From NCBI RefSeq assembly GCF_001270065.2, contig NZ_LFYT02000011.1:1-64000 (forward strand): a stretch of DNA of 64,000 bases, read 5' to 3'. This DNA is from Limnohabitans planktonicus II-D5. GTDB taxonomy: Bacteria > Pseudomonadota > Gammaproteobacteria > Burkholderiales > Burkholderiaceae_C. Positions 57,092 through 64,000 of the stretch are shown piece after piece (within the stretch, counting starts at the first letter, position 1; each line of letters starts with the position of its first letter). Under the pieces are notes generated by a model. The model worked only from the letters and a program-made list of their open reading frames with translations, ran no database searches and was not told the DNA's origin. Position numbers and translations under genes: made by a program.

Positions 57092-58948
57092 TCAGCGGTA
57101 CATCGCCTCGATTTGTGGCGCGTATTTCTTCTCGACCAGTTTGCGCTTGAGTTTCATCGTTGGCGTGAGTTCTTCGTCTTCGGCGCTCAGTTGGGTGTCC
57201 AGCAGCCAGAATTTCTTGATCTGCTCGACGCGTGCGAACTTCTTGTTGACCCGATCCAGCTCGGCCTGAATCAGGCTTTGCACCTCGGCGCTGTGCGTCA
57301 GGCTGGCGTAGTTGGAGAAAGGCACATCGTTGTCCTGTGCATATTTCTCGACGTTCTCTTGGTCGATCATGACGATCACGGTCAGGTAAGGCCGTTTGTC
57401 GCCAATGACCACCGCGTCGGTGACGTAGGGCGAAAATTTCAATTCGTTTTCCAACTCGCTGGGTGTGATGTTCTTGCCGCCAGCCGTGATGATGATGTCT
57501 TTCATCCGGTCCGTGATGCGGAAAAACCCTTCCTCATCCACCACGCCCACATCGCCCGTGTGCAGCCAGCCGTCGGCATCAATGGTCTCGGCGGTTTTTT
57601 CAGGCAAGTTCAGGTAGCCCATGAACACATTGGGGCCGCGCACCAGAATTTCGCTGGTCACCGGGTCCAGACGCATTTCGTTGTACTCGGCCGCCGGACC
57701 AATCGAGCCGGGTTTGATGCGGTCAGCGGGCACACCTGAGGCCGCACCGCAGGTTTCGGTCATGCCCCAGACTTCGAGCATGGGCAAGCCCAGCGCCAAA
57801 TACCAGCGTACCAAATCGGGTGAAATGGGCGCAGCACCGGTCACCAAAAAGCGTGCACGGTGGATGCCGATCATCTTGCGCACGTTGTTGAGCGCCAACA
57901 AACGCGCCACATGAAAACGCAGTTTGATGCTGGCGGGCACCGGCTTTTGCGCCAGCACCAAATCGGCCACTTGCTGGCCCACGCCAATCCCCCAGCCATA
58001 CACCGCTTGCTGCAAGCCGCCCGCTTCCTTGAGCGCGATCATCACGCCCGAGTAGAACTTTTCCCACACACGGGGCACAGCGGTGAACACGGTGGGCGCG
58101 ATTTCGCGCACGTTTTCGGGCACGGTTTCGGGGTTCTCGACAAAGTTGAGCTTGGCACCGGTGTACATCGAGAAATACTCGCCACCCATGCGTTCGGCGA
58201 TGTGGCACAAGGGCAAAAAGCACATGCACTCGTCGCGCTCGTCGCGGGCAATCAGCGTGTTGTAACCGCGCACGGTGTAGACCAGGCCGTGGTGGCTGTG
58301 CATGCCGCCCTTGGGCTTGCCTGTGGTGCCCGAGGTGTAGACCAAAATGGCCAGATCTTCAGGCTTGCAGGCAGCGCTGCGATGCGCGAGCATGTCGGGG
58401 TGTTGCTGGGCGTGTTCACGGCCCAGGGCGCGCAGGTCTTTCAGGCTGATGACCTGAGGGTCATGGAAGTCACGCAGACCGTCCATGTCGAACACCACGA
58501 TCTTTTGCAGCAAAGGCAAAGTGTCACGTACGGCCAAGGCTTTGTCGAGCTGCTCGTCGTCTTCGACAAACAGCACGCGGGTGCCCGAGTCTTCACACAG
58601 GTAATGCACCTGCTCGGCCGCGTCGGTCGGGTAAATGCCGTTGGACACACCACCGGCGCTCAGCACGGCCAGATCGCACAGCACCCAATCGATGTTGGTG
58701 TTGGACAGGATGGAGGCGGTGTGCCGCGCCTCAAAGCCCAGCGCCATCAGGCCATGACCGATCTCGCGCACAGCCTGGGCGGTCTGGTTCCAGGTCCAGC
58801 TGCGCCAGATGCCAAAGTCTTTTTGGCGCATCCACACGTTCGGGCCGCGTGCGGCCACCGCGTTCCAGAAGATGGCGGGGATGGTCTCTCCTGCCATGAC
58901 GACATTTTTTTGCGGCGCAATGCCGGAGGTGTCCCAGAGTTGGCTCAT
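57092..58948 (-). CDS. AMP-forming acyl-CoA ligase embedded in the ABC transporter operon
   Basis: The 618-residue ligase has LVYTSGTTGKPKGGMHSHHG near 205 (P-loop-like AMP-binding motif), VWGMTETCGAASG and GWLHTGDVGVVDEEGFFRIT with DRMKDIIITAGGKNI. It is of the long-chain/aryl-CoA ligase group and activates a carboxylic acid with CoA. It lies between livF (3-bp gap) and livK, a known Burkholderiales arrangement that suggests the imported substrate is an organic acid rather than an amino acid. Confidence 0.9.
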   Translation of the reverse strand: MSQLWDTSGIAPQKNVVMAGETIPAIFWNAVAARGPNVWMRQKDFGIWRSWTWNQTAQAVREIGHGLMALGFEARHTASILSNTNIDWVLCDLAVLSAGGVSNGIYPTDAAEQVHYLCEDSGTRVLFVEDDEQLDKALAVRDTLPLLQKIVVFDMDGLRDFHDPQVISLKDLRALGREHAQQHPDMLAHRSAACKPEDLAILVYTSGTTGKPKGGMHSHHGLVYTVRGYNTLIARDERDECMCFLPLCHIAERMGGEYFSMYTGAKLNFVENPETVPENVREIAPTVFTAVPRVWEKFYSGVMIALKEAGGLQQAVYGWGIGVGQQVADLVLAQKPVPASIKLRFHVARLLALNNVRKMIGIHRARFLVTGAAPISPDLVRWYLALGLPMLEVWGMTETCGAASGVPADRIKPGSIGPAAEYNEMRLDPVTSEILVRGPNVFMGYLNLPEKTAETIDADGWLHTGDVGVVDEEGFFRITDRMKDIIITAGGKNITPSELENELKFSPYVTDAVVIGDKRPYLTVIVMIDQENVEKYAQDNDVPFSNYASLTHSAEVQSLIQAELDRVNKKFARVEQIKKFWLLDTQLSAEDEELTPTMKLKRKLVEKKYAPQIEAMYR

Positions 58949-58951
58949 GTC

Positions 58952-59770
58952 TTATCTCCAGGTTTTCTTCTTTTTCCAACGGCGATCGGCGCGCACGCCT
59001 TCTTCCTTCATACCCAAGTAGAACTCCTTGATGTCCTCTTTTTCACGCAAGCGTGCGCAGGTGTCTTCCATCACGATGCGGCCGTTTTCCAGCACATAAC
59101 CGTAGTCTGAAGCGTTGAGGGCCATGTTGGCGTTTTGCTCGACCAGCAAGATGGTGGTGCCACGTTCGCGGTTGATGCGCACCACGATCTCGAAGATTTC
59201 CTTGGTCAGCTTGGGACTCAGGCCCAAGCTGGGTTCGTCCAGCAAGATCAGGTCGGGGTTGGCCATGAGCGCCCGGCTGATCGCCAGCATCTGCTGCTGC
59301 CCACCTGAGAGCAAGCCCGCGTCTTGCGCAGCGCGTTCCCGCAGGATGGGGAAGTAGTTGTACACGGCTTCCATGTCGCGTGCCACGCCGTCGCGGTCCT
59401 TGCGGGTGTAGGCCCCCATGAGCAGGTTGTCGCGAATCGACAGCAGCGGAAACACCTCGCGCCCTTCAGGCACATGCATCAGGCCGCGCTGCACGATGAT
59501 GGCTGGGTCTTGCGCGGTGATGCTTTGGCCCTTGAACTCGATCGAGCCCTTGCGCGGGTCGATGATGCCGCTGATGGTTTTCAAGATGGTGGTCTTGCCG
59601 GCGCCATTGGAGCCGAGCACGGTGGCGATCTCGCCACGCCGCACCTGCAGGCTCACGCCGCGAATCGCCTTGATCGGGCCGTAGGCGCTTTCCACGTTGA
59701 GCAGCTTGAGCATGACATTGTCATCGGCTGCCTCGGACGCCGTGTTCAGGGTCTGGGTCGCTGCGCTCAT
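58952..59770 (-). CDS. livF: ABC transporter ATP-binding protein LivF-type
   Basis: The 272-residue ATPase has Walker A GSNGAGKTT, the signature LSGGQQQMLAISRALM and Walker B LILLDEPSLGLSP, with the LivF-type PEGREVFP. The N-terminus has an extra ~20 residues before MLKLLNVESAYG, so an internal start is possible. It overlaps the livG stop by 4 bp. Confidence 0.93.
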   Translation of the reverse strand: MSAATQTLNTASEAADDNVMLKLLNVESAYGPIKAIRGVSLQVRRGEIATVLGSNGAGKTTILKTISGIIDPRKGSIEFKGQSITAQDPAIIVQRGLMHVPEGREVFPLLSIRDNLLMGAYTRKDRDGVARDMEAVYNYFPILRERAAQDAGLLSGGQQQMLAISRALMANPDLILLDEPSLGLSPKLTKEIFEIVVRINRERGTTILLVEQNANMALNASDYGYVLENGRIVMEDTCARLREKEDIKEFYLGMKEEGVRADRRWKKKKTWR

Positions 59771-60600
59771 GCGGCACCTCCGGGCACGTAGTTTTCACGG
59801 CGCAAGGCAGACACGTCGTCCACCGATCCCAAATAGGCTTCGATGACGCCGGGGTCGCTTTGCACCTGGCTGGGCGTACCGGTGGCGAGTTCTTCACCCT
59901 GGCTCATGGCCAGCACACGATCCGACACTTTGGAGACCAGGCTCATGTCGTGTTCGACCATGAGCACGGTGATGCCCAGCTCGTTTTTGATGTCCGAGAT
60001 CCAGAAGGCCATGTCTTCGGTTTCCTCGACGTTCAGGCCTGACGAAGGCTCATCGAGCAACAGCAGCTTGGGCTCGGTGCACAGGGCACGGGCCAGCTCG
60101 ACCACTTTGCGCACGCCATAAGGCAAGCCCGCCACCATCGAGTCACGGTGGTGTTGCAGGTCCAGAAAATCAATGACTTCCTCGACTTTTTCACGGGCTT
60201 CTATCTCACCCGCACGGGTTTTACGGGTGAAGAACATTTCGCTCCACAGCCCGGTTTGGCGGTGCGTGTGACGACCGATCAAGAGGTTTTGCAGCACAGT
60301 GGCGTGCTCGAACAACTCGATGTTCTGGAAGGTGCGGGCAATGCCCAAACCGGCAATCTGGTGCGGCGGCTGATCGGTCAGGCGCAGCGTGCCTTGTGGC
60401 CCGGCGTAATCGATCACCCCCGTGGTGGGCGTGTAGATGCGGCTGATCAGGTTGAACACAGTGGTCTTGCCAGCCCCGTTAGGGCCGATCAGGGTAAAGA
60501 CCTCGCCGCGCTTGACGTCGAAGCTGACCTTGTTCACGGCCAGCACGCCGCCAAAGCGCACGCTCAGGTTTTGAGCGGATAAAAGGATGTCTGCGTTCAT
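59767..60600 (-). CDS. livG: ABC transporter ATP-binding protein LivG-type
   Basis: The 277-residue ATPase has Walker [10 protein letters not shown], LivG-type [19 protein letters not shown], the region [15 protein letters not shown] in place of a canonical LSGGQ, and Walker [13 protein letters not shown]. The start at 60600 ([12 protein letters not shown]) overlaps the livM stop by 4 bp. An upstream extension to 60696 runs into livM and is rejected. Confidence 0.93.
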   Translation of the reverse strand: MNADILLSAQNLSVRFGGVLAVNKVSFDVKRGEVFTLIGPNGAGKTTVFNLISRIYTPTTGVIDYAGPQGTLRLTDQPPHQIAGLGIARTFQNIELFEHATVLQNLLIGRHTHRQTGLWSEMFFTRKTRAGEIEAREKVEEVIDFLDLQHHRDSMVAGLPYGVRKVVELARALCTEPKLLLLDEPSSGLNVEETEDMAFWISDIKNELGITVLMVEHDMSLVSKVSDRVLAMSQGEELATGTPSQVQSDPGVIEAYLGSVDDVSALRRENYVPGGAA

Positions 60601-61673
60601 TTCAGGCGGTCCGACTTCTGGAATGATTTTTGGCGCTTGAACAGGCCACGGCGGTAAAAAGGAAACAGCTGGAACCAGGTGCGCACCTTGAGCCAACGGC
60701 CATACAAGCCCATGGGTTCAAACAGCACAAAGGCGATCAGCACCATGCCATACACCGTGCCCTGCAAACCGGCGGCACCGCTAATGGCTGCTGGCAAAAA
60801 GTCTTTGCCCAGCGAGATCAGCTGCGGCATGACGATCAGGAAAATCGCGCCGAGGAAAGCCCCGTGGATTGAACCCAAACCGCCAATCACCACCATCAGC
60901 AACAAGTCAATCGACTGGATGATGCTGAACTGCTCGGGCGAGAGGAACTGGATTTTGTGCGCATACAAAGCGCCGCCAATGCCCGCCAGTGCGGCCGACA
61001 AAGCAAAGGACAGCGTCTTGTAACGCGCCAGATGAATGCCCATGCTTTGCGCCGAAATTTCGGAGTCGCGGATGGCCACAAAGGCACGGCCAGTGGACGA
61101 GCGCAACAGGTTGACGATGGCCAGCGTGGCCCCCACGGTGACCAGCAGGCACAGAAAATAAAACTCTTCGGTAGTGTCCAGCGTCCAGCCGCCAATCGCC
61201 GGATAACCCACCGACAAACCGGCGTTGCCGCCCGTCACCTTTTCCCAACGGGCCATACCTTCTTCGACGATGAAGCCGAACGCGAGCGTGGCCATTCCAA
61301 GGTAAATGCCTTTGACGCGCAGCGCTGGCAAACCCACGATGATGCCCACGATGGCCGAGAACACGCCCGCGCACACCAGCGCCAGCGGAAACGGCACCCC
61401 GGCATTGACCATGACCGCCTGGGTGTAAGCCCCCACGCCCAAAAAGGCAGCGTGGCCCAGCGAGAACAAGCCGGTAAAGCCTGCCAGCAGCATCAGGCCC
61501 AGGCCTACCACCGCGTAGATCAACACAAAGGTCAGCTGGGCCAGCCAGTACTCGGGCACAGCCCAAGGCGCGACCACCAAAAAGACGGCCAGCAGGCTGT
61601 ACCAGAAGACGTGGCCACCGTGCTTGGCCAGCTTCACGTCCTGGTTGTAATCGGTTTTGAATATGAAACGCAT
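60597..61673 (-). CDS. livM: ABC transporter permease LivM-type
   Basis: The 358-residue permease has about nine to ten membrane helices and the LivM pattern: LTFVLIYAVVGLGLMLLAGF with TGLFSLGHAAFLGVGAY, and FVAIRDSEISAQSMGIHLAR in the cytosolic loop. Partner of LivH. It lies 9 bp after livH and overlaps livG. Confidence 0.93.
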   Translation of the reverse strand: MRFIFKTDYNQDVKLAKHGGHVFWYSLLAVFLVVAPWAVPEYWLAQLTFVLIYAVVGLGLMLLAGFTGLFSLGHAAFLGVGAYTQAVMVNAGVPFPLALVCAGVFSAIVGIIVGLPALRVKGIYLGMATLAFGFIVEEGMARWEKVTGGNAGLSVGYPAIGGWTLDTTEEFYFLCLLVTVGATLAIVNLLRSSTGRAFVAIRDSEISAQSMGIHLARYKTLSFALSAALAGIGGALYAHKIQFLSPEQFSIIQSIDLLLMVVIGGLGSIHGAFLGAIFLIVMPQLISLGKDFLPAAISGAAGLQGTVYGMVLIAFVLFEPMGLYGRWLKVRTWFQLFPFYRRGLFKRQKSFQKSDRLK

Positions 61674-61682
61674 GCCGGGGCC

Positions 61683-62558
61683 TCAGACTTTCTTGCGCAA
61701 TTGCTCGCCGAACAAGCCATTGGGCTTGAGCACCAGCATGAGCAATACCACGATGTAGGGCGCAATGTCCTTGAAGCCTTCGGGCAGATAAAAGCCCGAA
61801 AGCGACTCAACGATACCGATCACCAGACCGCCGACGATGGCACCTGGCAAGCTGCCAAAGCCGCCCACCACCGCAGCGGGGAAAGCCTTCAGGCCAATAA
61901 AACCCATGTTGGCGTGCACAAAAGTGATGGGGGCCAAGAGCAAGCCCGCCACCGCCGCCACGGCTGCAGCCAAACCCCACACCAGACCGTTGATTTGCTT
62001 GACCGGGATGCCCATGTAATAGGCGGCCAGTTGATTTTGCGAAGCCGCCTGCATGGCGATGCCCAGCTTGCTGTACTTGAACATGGCAAACAGGCCCAGG
62101 CACAAAATGCCTGTGGCACCGATCACCACCATTTGCTCGGCCGCGATCACCAGACCGCCCAAGCGCAAAACTTCGCCCGCATAAGGCACGGGCATGGTGT
62201 GGGTGTCGGTGCCCACATCGGGGATCATGGTGATCAAGCCGCGCAGCACATAGCCCACACCAATGGTGAGCATGACGATGGAAAAAGCCGGTTGGCCGAG
62301 GATGGGGCGAATGACCAGGCGTTCCAGAAAAGCGCCAAACACCCCCATGGCCACGACGGCCGCAGGCACCGCAATCCAGAACGGAAAGCCCAGCAGCGTC
62401 ATGGCGGCCAGACCTGAAAAAGCCCCCACCATCATCAAGTCGCCCTGGGCAAAGCTCACCGTTTCGGTGGCCTTGTATATCAGCACGAAACCCAGGGCGA
62501 TGAGTCCGTAAATACAGCCCTGGGCCACACCGCTGATCAGCAGTTGCAGCAATTGCAC
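61683..62558 (-). CDS. livH: ABC transporter permease LivH-type
   Basis: The 291-residue permease has about eight helices and the LivH start LLISGVAQGCIYGLIALGFV then YKATETVSFAQGDLMMVGAF. The GTG start at 62558 is chosen because GAGGAGACAGGC lies just before it; an upstream ATG at 62588 has no ribosome site. It is the first gene of the cassette. Confidence 0.93.
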   Translation of the reverse strand: MQLLQLLISGVAQGCIYGLIALGFVLIYKATETVSFAQGDLMMVGAFSGLAAMTLLGFPFWIAVPAAVVAMGVFGAFLERLVIRPILGQPAFSIVMLTIGVGYVLRGLITMIPDVGTDTHTMPVPYAGEVLRLGGLVIAAEQMVVIGATGILCLGLFAMFKYSKLGIAMQAASQNQLAAYYMGIPVKQINGLVWGLAAAVAAVAGLLLAPITFVHANMGFIGLKAFPAAVVGGFGSLPGAIVGGLVIGIVESLSGFYLPEGFKDIAPYIVVLLMLVLKPNGLFGEQLRKKV

Positions 62559-63223
62559 GCCTGTCTCCTCTTTGTTCTGTATTGCCAAGCTCTGTGCTCT
62601 TGAACGGGTGTTGTTTCAGCCCCGGCAAAAGCATTTGCGAACGATCGTGCGATTATGTATGACGAACACGAGACATGACCTAGGGGTTGTCCCCCATCCA
62701 AGTCACTGCGCAAGGCTTCAATACCCCCGGGATGCATTCCATTCGCAGGGTTCGAGTCAGGGCTTTTATGGCGGCAACTCCAAGCATGCGATCGTCAGCG
62801 ACCGTCTGGCCGAACTCGCGCTGACCATCTTGCAAAAAGACCGACAGCTTGAACTTCTTGCGCAATGCAGACAGCCTGAACCCCATGGGTGCGGTTCAGA
62901 CCGTGCGCGAAGGGCTGGCGAGGAAAAGCTGACAGCCAAGCATGGCCATGGCCTCGGGCGACGATGTGCTACACCTCTTGCAAGAAGCGCAAACTCACTT
63001 TGACTTCTTGATGCATGACGTCGAAGTGAGGGTTGCGCGCGAGCGCTTGGTGTTTGGTAACGCTTGCCTTGGTGCGCAAGCCATCGTGAATGTGCAGGAA
63101 CAGGTGGCCGGCATCGCGATCCCCGGGCGCGTGGCCGATGCAACTTTGCTCCTCGGTGTTTGCTGCATGTCCTGGGCAGTCAGTTCAGCGACGTCAGCAC
63201 CAAGCCACCCGCAGCCGAAGTCT
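62559..63223. other. Non-coding or decayed stretch upstream of livH
   Basis: No intact gene is seen. On the plus strand, protein-like fragments occur in successive frames: SKHAIVSDRLAELALTILQK (from about 62780), LRNADSLNPMGAVQTVREGL (from about 62857) and LMHDVEVRVARERLVFGNAC (from about 63008), separated by a frameshift and a stop. This pattern suggests a broken gene, but no family was recognised. The livH promoter must lie at its left end. Confidence 0.35.
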
Positions 63224-63492
63224 ATTGATGCGGCACGCTGAAGTTTGAATTTTTTGCACCGTCGCCCGCAAGGACGGCAGCCACAGCTGCGTCAAGTGCC
63301 CACACCTAAATCCGCAAAGTCGGAGCTATTGATTCGGCCCTGTGAAGTTTTCTATCCTCAAAGATGTTGCAGGTCGGCGGTCCAAGACCCCGACATGCGC
63401 CTGCGCCGAAACCCATCATGTCGGACTCTGCGAGTGCCGACCTACGAGATGTCATTTCTCACACATTTCAAACTTCAGCGTGCCTGATCAAT
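63224..63492. mobile_element. GTAGGTCGG element, locus 8: complete 165-bp copy plus solitary terminus
   Basis: A complete copy spans 63328-63492, from ATTGATTCGGCCCTGTGAAG to CTTCAGCGTGCCTGATCAAT, flanked by CT and AG that extend the inverted repeat. Its core runs GCAGGTCGGCGGTCCAAGAC to GAGTGCCGACCTAC. A second terminus, ATTGATGCGGCACGCTGAAG, lies alone at 63224 in the opposite orientation and is followed by unrelated DNA. Confidence 0.88.
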
Positions 63493-63503
63493 AGAAAACG
63501 CAG

Positions 63504-63640
63504 TTGACCGCTTTGAACCCGCTGGAAACCCTTGTGCATCCTGAACGCTGTGAGCACGAAGCCGCTCACCTTGTGGGTGACACCGATACCCGATGGCACA
63601 GCCCCGGGGGCACTGGCGTCGTTTTCCAGCTTGAATGGAA
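63504..63640. repeat. Tract shared with 55724-55800
   Basis: The first 28 bp (63504-63531) are identical to 55724-55751, and a cgttttccagcttgaa block follows after a longer, divergent interval. The remaining bases to 63830 contain no recognised gene. An open frame at 63504-63710 has no domain and overlaps this tract. Confidence 0.65.
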
Positions 63641-63830
63641 CGAGGCGGTCTACAAAATCCTCAAACGTGAAGTCACCACCACCAAAGTGCCAACCCTCTT
63701 TTCACCTTGATTGCCAGGCCATATTGATGTCTGAATGCTGCCGATTATTCTGGCCAAGCTGCGCAAAGCCAAGGTCCAGCGCTGCTTGGCATGGAGATCG
63801 CCGTCAGACTTGAAGAACTCAAGCAGGTAC

Positions 63831-63852
63831 AAAAAAGCCCCCGAAGGGGCTG
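63831..63852 (-). terminator. Rho-independent terminator after the thiolase gene
   Basis: On the minus strand AGCCCC-TTCG-GGGGCT forms a UUCG-type hairpin followed by TTTTT. It is 22 bp after the thiolase stop codon. Confidence 0.85.
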
Positions 63853-63873
63853 GTGGCCAGGGGCGCAATAGCT

Positions 63874-64000
63874 TTAAACGCGCTCAAGGATCAGCGCAAT
63901 GCCCTGACCCACGCCGATGCACATGGTGCACAGCGCATAGCGGCCACCTGTGTGGTGCAGACGGTTGATCGCCGTGGTGGCCAAACGCGCACCCGAAGCA
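63874..64000 (-). CDS. Acetyl-CoA C-acyltransferase (thiolase), 3' end only
   Basis: The visible 41 C-terminal residues read ASGARLATTAINRLHHTGGR then YALCTMCIGVGQGIALILER and V. The CIGVGQG segment carries the second catalytic cysteine of thiolases, and SGARLATT follows the catalytic-histidine region. It could be a PcaF/PhaA-type thiolase; the rest lies beyond the window. Confidence 0.88.
   Translation of the reverse strand, partial: ASGARLATTAINRLHHTGGRYALCTMCIGVGQGIALILERV

Noticed and set aside
62738..62762. tRNA T-arm-like GGTTCGAGTC
   Set aside because: The flanking five bases do not pair and no acceptor or anticodon arm is present.
63504..63710. 68-residue plus-strand gene
   Set aside because: It begins inside a repeat tract shared with 55.7 kb, has no domain and no ribosome site.

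Overview
The window is one 64 kb stretch of a G+C-rich betaproteobacterial chromosome. Gene content and order (bamE-dapB divergent from fur, hpf-ptsN-hprK, leuS-lptE-holA, a PhaM-like PHA granule protein, pntAB, an amino-acid-type ABC cassette with an acyl-CoA ligase) point to Burkholderiales. Comamonadaceae (a Limnohabitans- or Rhodoferax-like freshwater bacterium) is the likely family, but that is inference. No rRNA, tRNA, CRISPR array, prophage or transposase gene was seen.

Layout. 1-3942: the 3' end of a giant repetitive type I-secreted adhesin. 3943-4303: short tandem repeats. 4304-9665: a YqiA-like esterase, kup, gshA and proA on the minus strand. 10090-17045: a minus-strand run bamE-dapB-exbB-exbD-leuS-lptE-holA, with fur divergent from bamE. 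17598-19532: hpf-ptsN-hprK. 19727-25700: an MFS exporter, corA, an MTA/SAH-type nucleosidase, fadD and a CPBP protease. 26062-29109: pntA-pntB. 29253-35335: NUDIX and TauE/SafE genes, a ceramidase-like membrane protein divergent from an HTH regulator, then a PhaM-FIST pair. 35705-37463: an exported BNR/sialidase-like protein overlapping a thioredoxin-like protein. 38284-44729: two small envelope genes, ssb, a YajR-like exporter, uvrA, a GNAT enzyme and a glutaredoxin-like protein. 45352-52024: a beta-oxidation cluster (fadB, fadA, two acyl-CoA dehydrogenases, a TetR regulator). 52182-55343: a zinc-ribbon protein, nhaR, terC and a DUF2062 protein. 55886-62558: livH-livM-livG-livF-ligase-livK. 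63874-64000: the 3' end of a thiolase.

The most distinctive feature is an intergenic repeat family present at eight places. It is built on an imperfect inverted repeat (GTAGGTCGG ... CCGACCTAC). In its complete form it is a 165-bp element with imperfect terminal inverted repeats of about 23 bp, like a MITE or REP/BIME element. It occurs singly, in head-to-tail arrays and as multi-core arrays without termini. Four of the eight loci lie between convergent genes, and in three genes the repeat supplies or overlaps the stop codon. A separate palindrome is inserted in frame inside leuS. Other points of interest are a terminator-like hairpin almost touching the kup start codon, a 12-bp perfect inverted repeat in the corA leader and a 26-bp palindrome in the fadA/acyl-CoA dehydrogenase divergent promoter region.

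Functionally the window combines housekeeping genes (leucyl-tRNA synthetase, DNA polymerase clamp loader, lysine and proline synthesis, glutathione synthesis, outer-membrane assembly) with a lipid and organic-acid catabolic theme: FadD, FadA/FadB, two acyl-CoA dehydrogenases, the ABC importer with its CoA ligase, and a PHA granule protein.
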